This document shows positions 8,808 through 16,916 of a stretch of 47,734 bases of DNA, one piece after another (position 1 is the stretch's first letter; each line of letters begins with the position of its first letter). Position numbers and translations under genes: made by a program. The DNA comes from Deltaproteobacteria bacterium (GTDB lineage: Bacteria; Myxococcota_A; UBA796; JAFGLY01), in assembly GCA_016927815.1 (NCBI GenBank), contig JAFGLY010000040.1, forward strand, positions 1 to 47,734, in the 5' to 3' direction. The notes beneath the pieces were generated by a model, which was not told the origin of the DNA, searched no databases, and saw nothing but the letters and a program-made list of their open reading frames with translations.

Positions 8808-9628
8808 GCGGTTCCCTCCGGTCCGTGGATGTGTACGACCAGGGCCCCGCTCGACAGCGACAGCTCCGCGGGGAGTGCCTCCAGGGTGAGGGACCCGCCG
8901 GGCTGCAGCGCGCGGCCGTTCACCTGGACCGGGTTGGCCGCGGGCACGCGGCCCACGAGGACGGACTCCCCGGTGTTCTCGACCCAGGCGTGTCGCCGGC
9001 TGACCTTGGAGCCCGCACCGTGGAGCGCCACGAAGGACCCCTGGGGAGCCTCGTGCGGCCTGCCCAGGACCACGCGGACGCCCGAGGGCACACTGGCGTG
9101 GCCGCCCGGCCAGGAAAGAACGAGCGTGCCCGGGCCCAGGGGCTCGGAAAGGCGCTCGGTCGAGGCGGCGGGCGACATCCGGCCCAGTCGGATGGTGATC
9201 TCGCCGTCCTCGGGGGAGGGCTCGGCACCCGGGGCGAACGCGGCACGGATGCGGGCGACCCCCTCGGGCAGATCCGCGGACTCGTCCACGAGCAGGCGCA
9301 CGGTGAGCGGGCCCTCGGTGTCGGCCTCGAGCCGGCGGATCTCGGCGTGGAGCAGCAAAGGAAGCTCACGCTGCAGGCGCGGTTCCAGGGGACGGAGCCG
9401 GTCGTGGTCCCGCCGGGAGAGGAACACCCGGTACTCGTTCCAGAGCAGCCGTTCCCCCCGGGCGGACCGGACGGTGCACCGCTGCATGACGGCCAGCACG
9501 CCCCGACCCACCGCAAAGGGGTCGATGGCCGCACGCTGGCCCGAGACCAGCCGCTTCCAGGAGGACACCCCGGCCAGAGCGGAGAGGTCGACCCGGTAGA
9601 GGTCCTGGGCCTCCTCCTGGAGGGTCAT
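8804..9628 (-). CDS. DUF3662-like/FHA-domain protein (FhaA-like)
   Basis: This protein has 274 residues. Residues 30-130 resemble the DUF3662 domain of actinobacterial FhaA: LLWNEYRVFLS (61-71), RLRPLEPRLQRELPLLLH (77-94) and GPLTVRLLVD (106-115). Residues 185-270 are a forkhead-associated domain with the phosphothreonine-binding signatures GR (189-190), SRRHA (210-214) and VNG (236-238). FHA domains read phosphothreonine marks left by Hanks-type kinases, so this is the expected partner of the kinase at the end of the operon. In mycobacteria FhaA links PknB to lipid II export. The ATG overlaps the upstream TGA (ATGA), and the same overlap joins it to the phosphatase gene downstream. Confidence 0.85.
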   Translation of the reverse strand: MTLQEEAQDLYRVDLSALAGVSSWKRLVSGQRAAIDPFAVGRGVLAVMQRCTVRSARGERLLWNEYRVFLSRRDHDRLRPLEPRLQRELPLLLHAEIRRLEADTEGPLTVRLLVDESADLPEGVARIRAAFAPGAEPSPEDGEITIRLGRMSPAASTERLSEPLGPGTLVLSWPGGHASVPSGVRVVLGRPHEAPQGSFVALHGAGSKVSRRHAWVENTGESVLVGRVPAANPVQVNGRALQPGGSLTLEALPAELSLSSGALVVHIHGPEGTA

Positions 9629-10353
9629 GCGTCCTCCAGCACGAGCGAGATGGCGTGACCCTCGCCGTCGTCGAGCACCACGCTGTCCCCGGGGCCGATC
9701 CGCACGCGGCCCCTGGCGGTGCGGGCGGGTCGGATCCGGGTGCCGTTTGCGCGCACCACGTGGAGACACTCCCCCTGGTCGCGTGTCTCGACCTCCAGGA
9801 CGGCTCCGTGCTGCACCAGCAAAGCGGCGGCGCGACTCACGAACGCGTCGGATTCGCTGACCACGACGTCGTTGGCGAGAACGCGATCCCGACCGTGCCA
9901 GGGACCCCGCCCGACACGCAGCTCCCGCTGGCCGACACCGATCGACACGCACACCCCGTCGCGATCGCCTCCCTGGATCCGGAGACGGGCCACGCGGGGC
10001 CGGGGATCCTCCGCCACGGTCACGGCGTCCACCGGGCCGGCGGACACCTCCCATCGGCACGCTGGCAGGCGATCGGACCTGGGATCCGCAAGCCGGTTGA
10101 GCAGGCGGGCCTCGAGGTCACGCGCGAAGGAGGGGTCCTCGATCAGGGCGCGTGCGACGTCGGGGCTGCCCGACGCGACGGTGACCCGCACCTGGACCGC
10201 GGGCGGAAAGCACGACTCGCCACGCGCTCCATAGGTGCCCAGGTGCCAGATCCCCTCCTCGGCCCGGCGAAGCAGGTCGTCGCGGTGCAGTTCGTCGCTG
10301 CCCCCGCCGAGGACCCTCCGGAGGGTATCGATGCCGTCGCGCACGCCGGGCAC
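9625..10353 (-). CDS. FHA-domain protein, first gene of the peptidoglycan module
   Basis: This 242-residue protein is paralogous in layout to the next gene. Residues 45-115 (AVQVRVTV, DLEARLLNRL) look like a shortened DUF3662-type domain, and residues 140-240 look like an FHA fold (RVGRG at 146-150, ANGTRI at 202-207). The usual SRxH signature reads SRAA (173-176), so the conserved His is missing and phosphothreonine binding may be altered. The start chosen is GTG 10353, with GGAG seven bases upstream; GTG 10344 is the alternative. It opens the operon and faces the divergent rhomboid gene. Confidence 0.75.
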   Translation of the reverse strand: MPGVRDGIDTLRRVLGGGSDELHRDDLLRRAEEGIWHLGTYGARGESCFPPAVQVRVTVASGSPDVARALIEDPSFARDLEARLLNRLADPRSDRLPACRWEVSAGPVDAVTVAEDPRPRVARLRIQGGDRDGVCVSIGVGQRELRVGRGPWHGRDRVLANDVVVSESDAFVSRAAALLVQHGAVLEVETRDQGECLHVVRANGTRIRPARTARGRVRIGPGDSVVLDDGEGHAISLVLEDA

Positions 10354-10470
10354 GGTTCGTCTCCAGCCTGGCGACGGGACGTATCGCGGCGGCCCACGCC
10401 GGTCCACGCGCGATCCGGGCTCTTCGGCATCCGTGGAAATACGCTGGCCGTCCACCCCCGAAGGTGATGC
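10354..10470. promoter_or_regulatory. Divergent intergenic region between the peptidoglycan module and the rhomboid gene
   Basis: This 117-bp gap must hold promoters for both directions. A GAAGGTG Shine-Dalgarno lies before the rhomboid ATG, and GGAG lies before the FHA gene GTG. I found no confident -35/-10 pair. Confidence 0.4.
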
Positions 10471-11862
10471 ATGGACGTGGAGGTCCGACACCGTGGCACA
10501 GCCAGGCGGATGGACTGGCCCGCCTTCGAGGACGCGGTCCGAGCGGGGGCCGTGCCGGCCGAGGCCGAGGTCCGCTGCACGCCGATCACGGGCGACCGCT
10601 TCGTGCCCGCGGGGGATCTCGAGGCGTGGCAGGGGCTCGCCCGAAGCCCGGAGGCCGCGATCCGGCACGCGATCCAGACGCGACGCGTCCCCTGGCTCAC
10701 GATCGCGGTGGGCCTGCTCCTCGCGCTGGCCTGGGTTCTCTCCCTCGGACCCGAGGCCGAGCCCGTGACCCGCTGGGGGGCACGTCTGCCGAGTGTGCTC
10801 GAAGAGGGCGAGGCCTGGCGCCTCCTCACCGCCACAGGGGTCCACGCGAGCCTCCTGCACCTCGGGGGCAACCTCCTGTTCCTGCTGTGGTCCGGCACCT
10901 GGCTGGAGCGGGCCTGGGGTCGGGTGGACCTCGCCCTCCTGCTCGTCGCCGGCGCACTTGCCGCCAGCGTAGCCTCCATGGCGGGTTCGCCGGACCGGAC
11001 CAGCATCGGTGCGAGCGGGGTCGCCTGCAGCCTGCTCGGCGCGGCGGCCATGTTCGGCTGGCGCCACCGGCTGGCGATCCCGAGGCGGGCCCACCTCCAT
11101 TTCGGAACCTTCTCCTTCATCTTCGTGGCACTCGCGCTCGTGTCCGGCCTTCGATCCGCCCAGATCGGCCTCTGGGGCCACCTGGCCGGCTTCGGGACGG
11201 GCAGCCTGCTCGGCCTGGTCCTGGGACCGGGCCGCTGGCGCCGCGTGGCCCGCATCGGAGTGCTCGCGCCCGCTGTCGCGATCCTGGCCATCCCGGTGTG
11301 GGCCGGGCCTGGGATCGCGCCCCTGGCGCCATGGACGATGGACGGAATCGCCTGCAGGGGTCCGGCGACCTGGATCCCGGCCCACGCGCCCCCCGGGGAA
11401 TTGCGGGCGGATCACCCGTCGGGAACCGCGCTCGTGGTGCTCCAGACGACCGTCGGGGAGGGTGGAGCCGACCTGGACACGGCGGTGGACGCGCTCCTCG
11501 ACACGGTGCACGAAACGTCACCAGCGGCACAGGTCCGGGAGCGCGTGCCGGTTCTCGTGGACGGTTTTCCGGCTTTGGACGTCGTCCTTGCCTCTCCACG
11601 GCCCGGATCCGACCTGCGGTGGGACCCCACGATCCGTGCGTGCGTGGTCGTGCGCGGATCCTATGTCCACAGCCTCCGCCTCGAAACGGGCCCCTCGGGC
11701 CGATGGGCGGTCGTCTGGCGCAGGATCCGCGCCTCGGTGCGGCTCGTGGAGCCGGATGCGCTGGTGGAGGCCCGTGCCGTGGCTCGGAACAGCCCCGGAT
11801 CGGCGCGGGCTCGGGAGGGGGTGACCCGGGCGCTCGAGGCGGCTGGAACGCCCCAGGACTGA
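10471..11862 (+). CDS. Rhomboid-family intramembrane serine protease
   Basis: This protein has 463 residues. After a 65-residue cytoplasmic segment of alternating charged and hydrophobic residues, a rhomboid core of about six transmembrane helices spans roughly 72-285. HASLLHLGGN (125-134) supplies the HxxxN motif (His130, Asn134), GASG (180-183) the catalytic Ser182, and GLWGHLAGFGTG the catalytic His237. The catalytic Ser-His dyad is complete. A C-terminal domain of about 170 residues (290-463) follows, soluble in composition and of no family I recognise. The protein would cleave transmembrane substrates within the inner membrane. It is divergent from the kinase/phosphatase operon, whose single-pass membrane proteins are possible but unproven substrates. 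Confidence 0.9.
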   Translation: MDVEVRHRGTARRMDWPAFEDAVRAGAVPAEAEVRCTPITGDRFVPAGDLEAWQGLARSPEAAIRHAIQTRRVPWLTIAVGLLLALAWVLSLGPEAEPVTRWGARLPSVLEEGEAWRLLTATGVHASLLHLGGNLLFLLWSGTWLERAWGRVDLALLLVAGALAASVASMAGSPDRTSIGASGVACSLLGAAAMFGWRHRLAIPRRAHLHFGTFSFIFVALALVSGLRSAQIGLWGHLAGFGTGSLLGLVLGPGRWRRVARIGVLAPAVAILAIPVWAGPGIAPLAPWTMDGIACRGPATWIPAHAPPGELRADHPSGTALVVLQTTVGEGGADLDTAVDALLDTVHETSPAAQVRERVPVLVDGFPALDVVLASPRPGSDLRWDPTIRACVVVRGSYVHSLRLETGPSGRWAVVWRRIRASVRLVEPDALVEARAVARNSPGSARAREGVTRALEAAGTPQD

Positions 11863-11868
11863 CCGTCC

Positions 11869-11893
11869 CCTCCGGAGCGCCGCCGGGCGGAGG
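11869..11893. terminator. Hairpin between convergent rhomboid and aminotransferase genes
   Basis: CCTCCG (11869-11874) pairs with CGGAGG (11888-11893) around a 13-nt GC-rich loop. It lies in the 32-bp gap between the two stops. There is no T-tract, so this is weak support for a terminator. Confidence 0.3.
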
Positions 11894-11894
11894 T

Positions 11895-13199
11895 TCAATC
11901 GGGGAGATCCTCCACGATGCGCGCCGCGTCGAACCACGCGCAGAGCCGTTCGATGGCGTCCACGGTGCGGTAGCAGTGGTGCCGCAGGAACGCCTCCCCT
12001 CGCGGCTCCGTGAGCGGCATGGCCTCGCTGGCGGTGAGCGCAGCCGCACCGTCGAAGTTCACGTACGCAATCCTCAACGTCAGTTCCTCGGGCGGGCGAC
12101 CGAACGCTTCTCCGGGCAGCAACGCCACGCCCGTCTCGTCGAGGATCCGGATGGCCAGGTCCCTGCTCCCCTCGATGCCGAACGCCTCCAGCCGGTCCCG
12201 CAGGGGTTCGAAGTCGGGGAAGAGGTAGAACGCTCCCTCCGGGTCGTGGAGACGGGCACCGGCCCTCCTCAGACGCTCGGCGGAGTGCTGTCCTAACGCG
12301 GCCAGGATGCTCCGCGCGTGGGCGAGGTAGCGCTCGATCTCCTGTCCACCCTGGAAGGCCCGAACGGCAGCGTACTGGATGGGCGCGCTGGTGGACGTGT
12401 AGGTCTCGCTGGCCAGAGCCTCCATGGCCTGTAGCAACCAGGACAGGCGGGGCGGGAAGATGAACAGGCCCAGGCGCCAGCCCCCCGCGCCGCACCACTT
12501 GGAGAGGCCCGAACTCACGATGGTGCCCTCCGGGTAGAATCGCGCGATGGAGACGTGCCGGCCCCGGTGATCCAGTTTCCCGTAGATCTCGTCGCTCAAG
12601 ACGATGATCTCGTGTTTCCGCGCGATCTCGGCAATCCGGCGGAGTTCTTCCTCCGAGCAGGTCAGGCCGTCCGGATTGCTGGGGTAGTTGAGGACGAGGA
12701 GCCTCGGTCGCCCCTCGTCCTGGAGGCACAGCGCCTCCAGGTCCTCGGGCACCAGCCGCCAGCGGTGCTCGAAGGAACTCGGGACGAACCGGATGGGATG
12801 ACCGACGATCCGTGCCTGGGGCGCGTAGGACACCCAGCACGGGGTGGGCACCACGAGCTCCCCGTAGAAGGCGACCTGGAGGAGGAACATCAACTCCTTC
12901 GAACCGGGCCCGATGAGCACGAGGTCCGGGTCCACGGAGATTCCCTCGTTGCGATGGAAGTAGGCGGCGACGGTTTCCCTGAGCCGTCTCAAGCCCCGGA
13001 CCTCGAGGTAGTCCTTCTCGTGGGCGTGGAGCTTCAACGCGTCCACCACGCAGCTCGGCACGGGAAAAGGCGACTGTCCGAGCCCGAGCTTCCGCACCGG
13101 ACGGCCCTGGCGGATCAACGCGTTCGCATGCTCGTTGATGGCCACCGTCGCCGAAGGATGCATGCCGCGGACGTTCAGGTTCAAAGAGACGTGTTCCAT
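11895..13199 (-). CDS. Class I/II PLP-dependent aminotransferase
   Basis: This protein has 434 residues and a fold-type I aminotransferase architecture. NYPSNPDG (171-178) holds the cofactor-contacting Asn, DEIY (203-206) the Asp and Tyr that contact the pyridine ring and phosphate, and SSGLSKWCGAGGWRLG (229-244) the Schiff-base Lys234 followed by the phosphate-binding Arg. Near the C-terminus LRIAYVNFDG contains the Arg that would bind the substrate carboxylate. Family members transfer amino groups between amino acids (Asp, Ala, aromatic) and 2-oxo acids. The exact substrate cannot be read from these motifs. It is followed on its 5' side by the TPR-like gene, 36 bp away on the same strand. 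Confidence 0.9.
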   Translation of the reverse strand: MEHVSLNLNVRGMHPSATVAINEHANALIRQGRPVRKLGLGQSPFPVPSCVVDALKLHAHEKDYLEVRGLRRLRETVAAYFHRNEGISVDPDLVLIGPGSKELMFLLQVAFYGELVVPTPCWVSYAPQARIVGHPIRFVPSSFEHRWRLVPEDLEALCLQDEGRPRLLVLNYPSNPDGLTCSEEELRRIAEIARKHEIIVLSDEIYGKLDHRGRHVSIARFYPEGTIVSSGLSKWCGAGGWRLGLFIFPPRLSWLLQAMEALASETYTSTSAPIQYAAVRAFQGGQEIERYLAHARSILAALGQHSAERLRRAGARLHDPEGAFYLFPDFEPLRDRLEAFGIEGSRDLAIRILDETGVALLPGEAFGRPPEELTLRIAYVNFDGAAALTASEAMPLTEPRGEAFLRHHCYRTVDAIERLCAWFDAARIVEDLPD

Positions 13200-13235
13200 G
13201 CGGACGGGCTCCGTTCGGCAAAGAGGAGGGAGGGG

Positions 13236-13955
13236 TCAGCGCCGCGGCTGAGGAAACCCACGGCCCCGGGGGGCCTGGGCGGCCACGCGCTGAATGGGGA
13301 TGTGCTCCGGGAAGAAGGCGTACCATCCGGGCCCGAACACCTTCATGCGCACCTTCCGATCGTTGGAGATCGACTGGTGCAGGGCCTTGAGCGGCTCGCT
13401 GGAGGGCAGTTGCTTGAGCCCCTTGCCCAGCACGGCCAGGGCCTCGTCCCGCCGGCCGCCCTCCACGAGCAGGTACGCCCACAGGCCCCAGAAGAGGGCC
13501 TCCTTCCGGCCCGGGCCCTCGGACTTCTTCAGGCGGGCAAGCGCGGCGTCCACCTTGCCCTCCCGGAAGTCCAGGGCGGCCAGCATGCCCTGGGCCTGCC
13601 AGTTCCGGCTCCAGGCCTTGGCGAGGTACCTCCGGGCCCGGGTCCAGTCCTTCTCGAAGTAGGCGAGGGCGCCCACCTGGGCGTCCACCTGGGCCTCGAC
13701 CAGGAACTGCCAGCGGCCCAGCGAGCGGGCCGACTCGAGCAGCGCCTTGGCATCGCCGACGCGCTGCTTCTTGAGCGCCGCGGTGACCTTCTCCATCACC
13801 GCCTGGAGGCGGTTCCCGGTGCGCCGGGCCAGCAGCACGTAGGCGATGCCGAGGGCGAGGGTCGCGGGGATGAAGCCCGCGATCCATCCTGCCACGGCGG
13901 TTCCGAGCAGGAAGGTGGCGGTTGCGATCCCAAGAGCGATGAGGAGGTTGTACAT
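13236..13955 (-). CDS. Membrane-anchored TPR-like protein of unknown function
   Basis: This protein has 239 residues. Two hydrophobic segments at residues 3-45 anchor it, separated by a short Gly/Ile turn. The following 150 residues are Ala/Leu/Arg-rich helices with TPR-like spacing (ALLESARSLGRWQF, GALAYFEKDWTRARRYLAKAW, EALAVLGKGLKQLP). Such repeats usually scaffold protein complexes. The C-terminal 40 residues are Pro/Arg-rich and look unstructured. No catalytic motif is visible. The gene is 36 bp upstream of the aminotransferase and probably cotranscribed with it. The product name rests on repeat pattern only. Confidence 0.65.
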   Translation of the reverse strand: MYNLLIALGIATATFLLGTAVAGWIAGFIPATLALGIAYVLLARRTGNRLQAVMEKVTAALKKQRVGDAKALLESARSLGRWQFLVEAQVDAQVGALAYFEKDWTRARRYLAKAWSRNWQAQGMLAALDFREGKVDAALARLKKSEGPGRKEALFWGLWAYLLVEGGRRDEALAVLGKGLKQLPSSEPLKALHQSISNDRKVRMKVFGPGWYAFFPEHIPIQRVAAQAPRGRGFPQPRR

Positions 13956-14018
13956 GGCCGCCCCGATAACCCCCCGACGGAACGGTGACAGGCGTTGCGT
14001 TCGGGATTGGAGGACCGC

Positions 14019-15065
14019 CTAGAACGCCGCGACGGCCACGAAGGCGAGGGCGAGGCCGAGGGCCGCGAGGAGCCTGAGGGCGCCGGCTCGGAGCACGCCC
14101 GGGCCCGCCACCACCAGGAGGGCCAGGAGGCTGCCCACCCCTGCGCCCGCCACGACGAGCGCGTGCAGGGCGGGTCCGATGAGCGAGGGATCGGCCGACG
14201 TCGCCACCCGCACCGCCACCACGCCGGGAAAGGGCGTGACGAGCAGGCTCATGGCCAGGCTGGCGGCTCCGACGAGCGGCACGCCGAGGCCGCCCAGGCT
14301 GGACGGTGCCCACCTCAAGGCATCCGACAGCCACGTGACGGCCCCCGACGGGGCCAGAATCCAGGCGGAACCGAGCACGGCGACGGCCCAGGCCAGGCGG
14401 GAAGGCCGGGGGATCGGGCCCGGGCTCCGACGGATCCAGGCGGCCCCCCCGGCGGCCAGGAGGCCGACCAGCAGGCCCACGTTCGCGCCGAGGCACAAGG
14501 CGGTGGCCCAGGCGACGGGAGCCGCGACCCCGAGGATGGGGCTGCCGCCACCCTCGCGCGGCAGCGGTCGACCGACGGCCGCGACCCCGGCCAGGGCAAG
14601 CCCCAGCGGCACGGTGGCGATGCCTGGGAAGCCGAGGAGGAGGGCCGCCTCGTTGCCGAGGGGGCCGCACAGCCCACCCCCGGCGGCGCATACCACGATG
14701 CGGGCGGCGGACCGCGGATCGCGGCCGTACGCGAGGGCCAGCCCCGCGGCAGGTCCGCCGAACGCCGCACCCCCCACGAAGGCCCCGAGAAGTGGGAAGC
14801 GCGCCGGTCCCACCCCTCGAGCCGCGTGCACGAGCACGCCGAGCAGCGCCCAGGCCGCGAGTCGGACCGCCGCCTCGGTCGGTACCGCCGCAGCCAGGAC
14901 CTTGAGACCGCTCGGGTCGATGACGCCCAGGCACAGGGCGCTGCCCAGGGCCAGGGCCAGGACGATCCAGGCCACGAGCCCGTGCCGTCGCCTGAGAAAG
15001 ACGGCCGCGGGTACGAGGACGGCCAGCCCCCCCACCACGACCGCGTTGCGGATCTGCGGGTCCAT
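14019..15065 (-). CDS. Polytopic inner-membrane protein, unknown family
   Basis: This protein has 348 residues and about ten hydrophobic segments of Ala/Leu/Val/Gly with few charges. The stretch AAGGGLCGPLGNEAALLLGF near the middle looks like a substrate loop of ion or organic-acid permeases, but I cannot place it in a family. Its ATG follows directly on the TAG of the SIR2-like gene (TAGATG), so translation is very likely coupled and the two products probably act together. The C-terminus ends in a hydrophobic helix with no tail. Transport or membrane-effector roles are both possible. Confidence 0.7.
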   Translation of the reverse strand: MDPQIRNAVVVGGLAVLVPAAVFLRRRHGLVAWIVLALALGSALCLGVIDPSGLKVLAAAVPTEAAVRLAAWALLGVLVHAARGVGPARFPLLGAFVGGAAFGGPAAGLALAYGRDPRSAARIVVCAAGGGLCGPLGNEAALLLGFPGIATVPLGLALAGVAAVGRPLPREGGGSPILGVAAPVAWATALCLGANVGLLVGLLAAGGAAWIRRSPGPIPRPSRLAWAVAVLGSAWILAPSGAVTWLSDALRWAPSSLGGLGVPLVGAASLAMSLLVTPFPGVVAVRVATSADPSLIGPALHALVVAGAGVGSLLALLVVAGPGVLRAGALRLLAALGLALAFVAVAAF

Positions 15066-15854
15066 CTACGCAGCGATCCCGGCCTCGATCTCGGCCATGC
15101 ACTCGATCGGGTCCGCCGTGAAGAGCGCACATGCGCGCCAGATCCACTTCTGCCACAGGAAGTCGTCCATCCGGCCCTGGACCACCGCCAGGTGGCACCG
15201 CGGCAGCTCACCGCCCCACAGGTCGGTGAGATCCTCCCACAGGCGGTCCAGCTCCTCGTCGTCCGGTCCGTATCCGACGAACAGGAGCAGGTGGCTGCGG
15301 AGCAGCGCGCGGAAGGCCCGGTGGGCGTCGGCCGAGGGAGGCACGGCGTGGTCCCGAGCCGTGACCACCAGCGACGCCGGCTCCGCGAAGGTTCCGCGCA
15401 TGCAGAGCACCACCGGACCGTCCGCGGGCTCGCACAGCGGCTGGCCCCGGTGCAGGAACCGGGCGGCAATCCCCTCCTCGCGTGCACAGCGCTGGAGGAG
15501 GCCGTCCCAGGCGGTGGTGAGGATCACGGGGAACCGCCGGAGTGCGGTGCGGTGCGCGGCGGTGGGCGGTACGTCCTCCAGGCCCACGAGGCCTCGGAGG
15601 AGGCGCACCAGGGCGTCCCGGCCGTGGGTGGCCTCGAAAGCCGCGGCTCCCTCCTCCACTGAGGGCACCAGGTGTCGGCCCCGCTGGCCCGCGAGGCGTC
15701 TGGGCGGCGCCCAACCCAGTCGTCGGGCGAGATCGGGAGCCAGATGCCACACGCGGCCTACGGCTCGGGCCGCCTCCTCGCTCGCGTGGGTGCCGAGCGC
15801 GAGGATGCAGCGCCCTGCCTGCACTGCCTCGAGGACCTCCAGGGGCAGGGTCAC
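15066..15854 (-). CDS. SIR2-like domain protein with substituted catalytic positions
   Basis: This protein has 262 residues and the order of motifs seen in SIR2_2-type NAD-binding domains: LALGTHASEEAARAVG (18-33) where GAGxS is usual, VILTTAWDGLL (110-120) where TTNxD is usual, VVLCMRGTF (148-156) where KLHGS is usual, then LVVTARDHA and LLFVGYGPDDEEL (190-202) where FIGYSxxD is usual. The Asn of TTNxD reads Ala and the His of the HGS motif reads Arg. Both are catalytic in active sirtuins and NADases, so hydrolase activity is doubtful and a binding or scaffolding role is more likely. The GTG start overlaps the pfkB TGA (GTGA), and the stop abuts the membrane-protein ATG. SIR2-like proteins are common in phage defence, but no other defence hallmark is here. 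Confidence 0.75.
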   Translation of the reverse strand: MTLPLEVLEAVQAGRCILALGTHASEEAARAVGRVWHLAPDLARRLGWAPPRRLAGQRGRHLVPSVEEGAAAFEATHGRDALVRLLRGLVGLEDVPPTAAHRTALRRFPVILTTAWDGLLQRCAREEGIAARFLHRGQPLCEPADGPVVLCMRGTFAEPASLVVTARDHAVPPSADAHRAFRALLRSHLLLFVGYGPDDEELDRLWEDLTDLWGGELPRCHLAVVQGRMDDFLWQKWIWRACALFTADPIECMAEIEAGIAA

Positions 15855-16870
15855 GGGTGCTCCCAGCAGGCCGCCACCGAGGCCGCGAGCGCCGACCGGT
15901 CGCGGCAGACGGCGCCGAGCTGCCCCACGGCCAGGGAGGCCACGCGGGCGCCCAGACGCCCGGATCGGCTCGCACTCCAGCCTCTGGTGTAGCCGAACAG
16001 GAAGCCCGCCGCGTAGGCATCGCCGGCACCTGTGCTGTCCACGGCTTGGACGGGGTGGATCCCCAGGGGCGTGACCACGCCCTCGTGCTTCACGAGGCTG
16101 CCCCTCCGACCGAGCTTCACCACCACGGTGGGCACGTGCTCGGCAATCCGCTCGAGGGCTTCCTCGGGTCCCGCCCCGTCACAGAGCGCCGCCGCCTCCT
16201 CCTCGTTCAGGAACACGAGATCCACCGTGCGCTCCAGGATGCGCCAGAGATCGTCTCCGAGGCCCCGGACCACGAAGGGATCGGACACGTCCACGGACAC
16301 CGCCCGGCCCGCCCTGTGCGCGATCTCCATGCCTTCGAGCGCCACGGCCCGGATGGGCCCGCCCTGCAGGGCATACCCGGTGCAGTGGAACACCCGGCTC
16401 CTGCGGATGGTCTCCGCAAAGGGACCCAGGTCGTCGAGAAGGGGCGCGGCGCCCAGATCCACCAGCATGGTGCGCTCGTGGTCCTGGCGGGACACCAGAG
16501 CGAGGCACGCGCCGGTGTCGAGACCGGGTGCGATTGCCAGCGCGTGGCCTCCGCACGCCTCGAGGAGACTCGCCGCGCACCGCCGTCCCATCTCGTCGTC
16601 CCCGACCTGGCCCCGGAACACGGCCCGTCCACCGAGCAGGCCGATGCCGGTCAGGGTGTTGGCCCCGCTGCCGCCAGCGTGGACCTCGGCGTCCGGGGTT
16701 GCGAAACGCGCCAGCGCCTTCTCCCAGGCCACACGGTCCACCAGGTGCATGGCCCCGCGCGCCCGTTCGAGATCCGCGAGCTCGGCATCGTCCACCCGGA
16801 CGAGTGTGTCCACCATCGCGTTGCAGAGGCCCGCGACGTCGTAGAGCAGGGGCAGGCCGGTCACGCACAC
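15851..16870 (-). CDS. PfkB-family carbohydrate/nucleoside kinase
   Basis: This protein has 339 residues. The PfkB signature near the C-terminus, DSTGAGDAYAAGFLFG (278-293), carries the anion hole and the catalytic base Asp284. The N-terminal half has GGSGANTLTGIGLLGG (66-81), the substrate-lid and glycine-pair region, and GQVGDDEMG (88-96). Enzymes of this family transfer the gamma phosphate of ATP to adenosine, ribose, fructose or related substrates. The layout is closest to adenosine kinase-like members, but the substrate is an inference. The start is GTG 16870; GTG 16864 is possible. It heads a three-gene run with the SIR2-like and membrane genes. A decayed gene lies directly upstream. 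Confidence 0.88.
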   Translation of the reverse strand: MCVTGLPLLYDVAGLCNAMVDTLVRVDDAELADLERARGAMHLVDRVAWEKALARFATPDAEVHAGGSGANTLTGIGLLGGRAVFRGQVGDDEMGRRCAASLLEACGGHALAIAPGLDTGACLALVSRQDHERTMLVDLGAAPLLDDLGPFAETIRRSRVFHCTGYALQGGPIRAVALEGMEIAHRAGRAVSVDVSDPFVVRGLGDDLWRILERTVDLVFLNEEEAAALCDGAGPEEALERIAEHVPTVVVKLGRRGSLVKHEGVVTPLGIHPVQAVDSTGAGDAYAAGFLFGYTRGWSASRSGRLGARVASLAVGQLGAVCRDRSALAASVAACWEHP

Positions 16871-16916
16871 CTCGAGGGTTCGAGCCGTGGCGGATCGTAC
16901 CCTCCCCCCGGGTCCG

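Noticed and set aside
15066-15854. Calling the SIR2-like gene part of a Thoeris or other named phage-defence system.
   Set aside because: No TIR, HerA, Argonaute or other hallmark partner is present and the catalytic residues are replaced.
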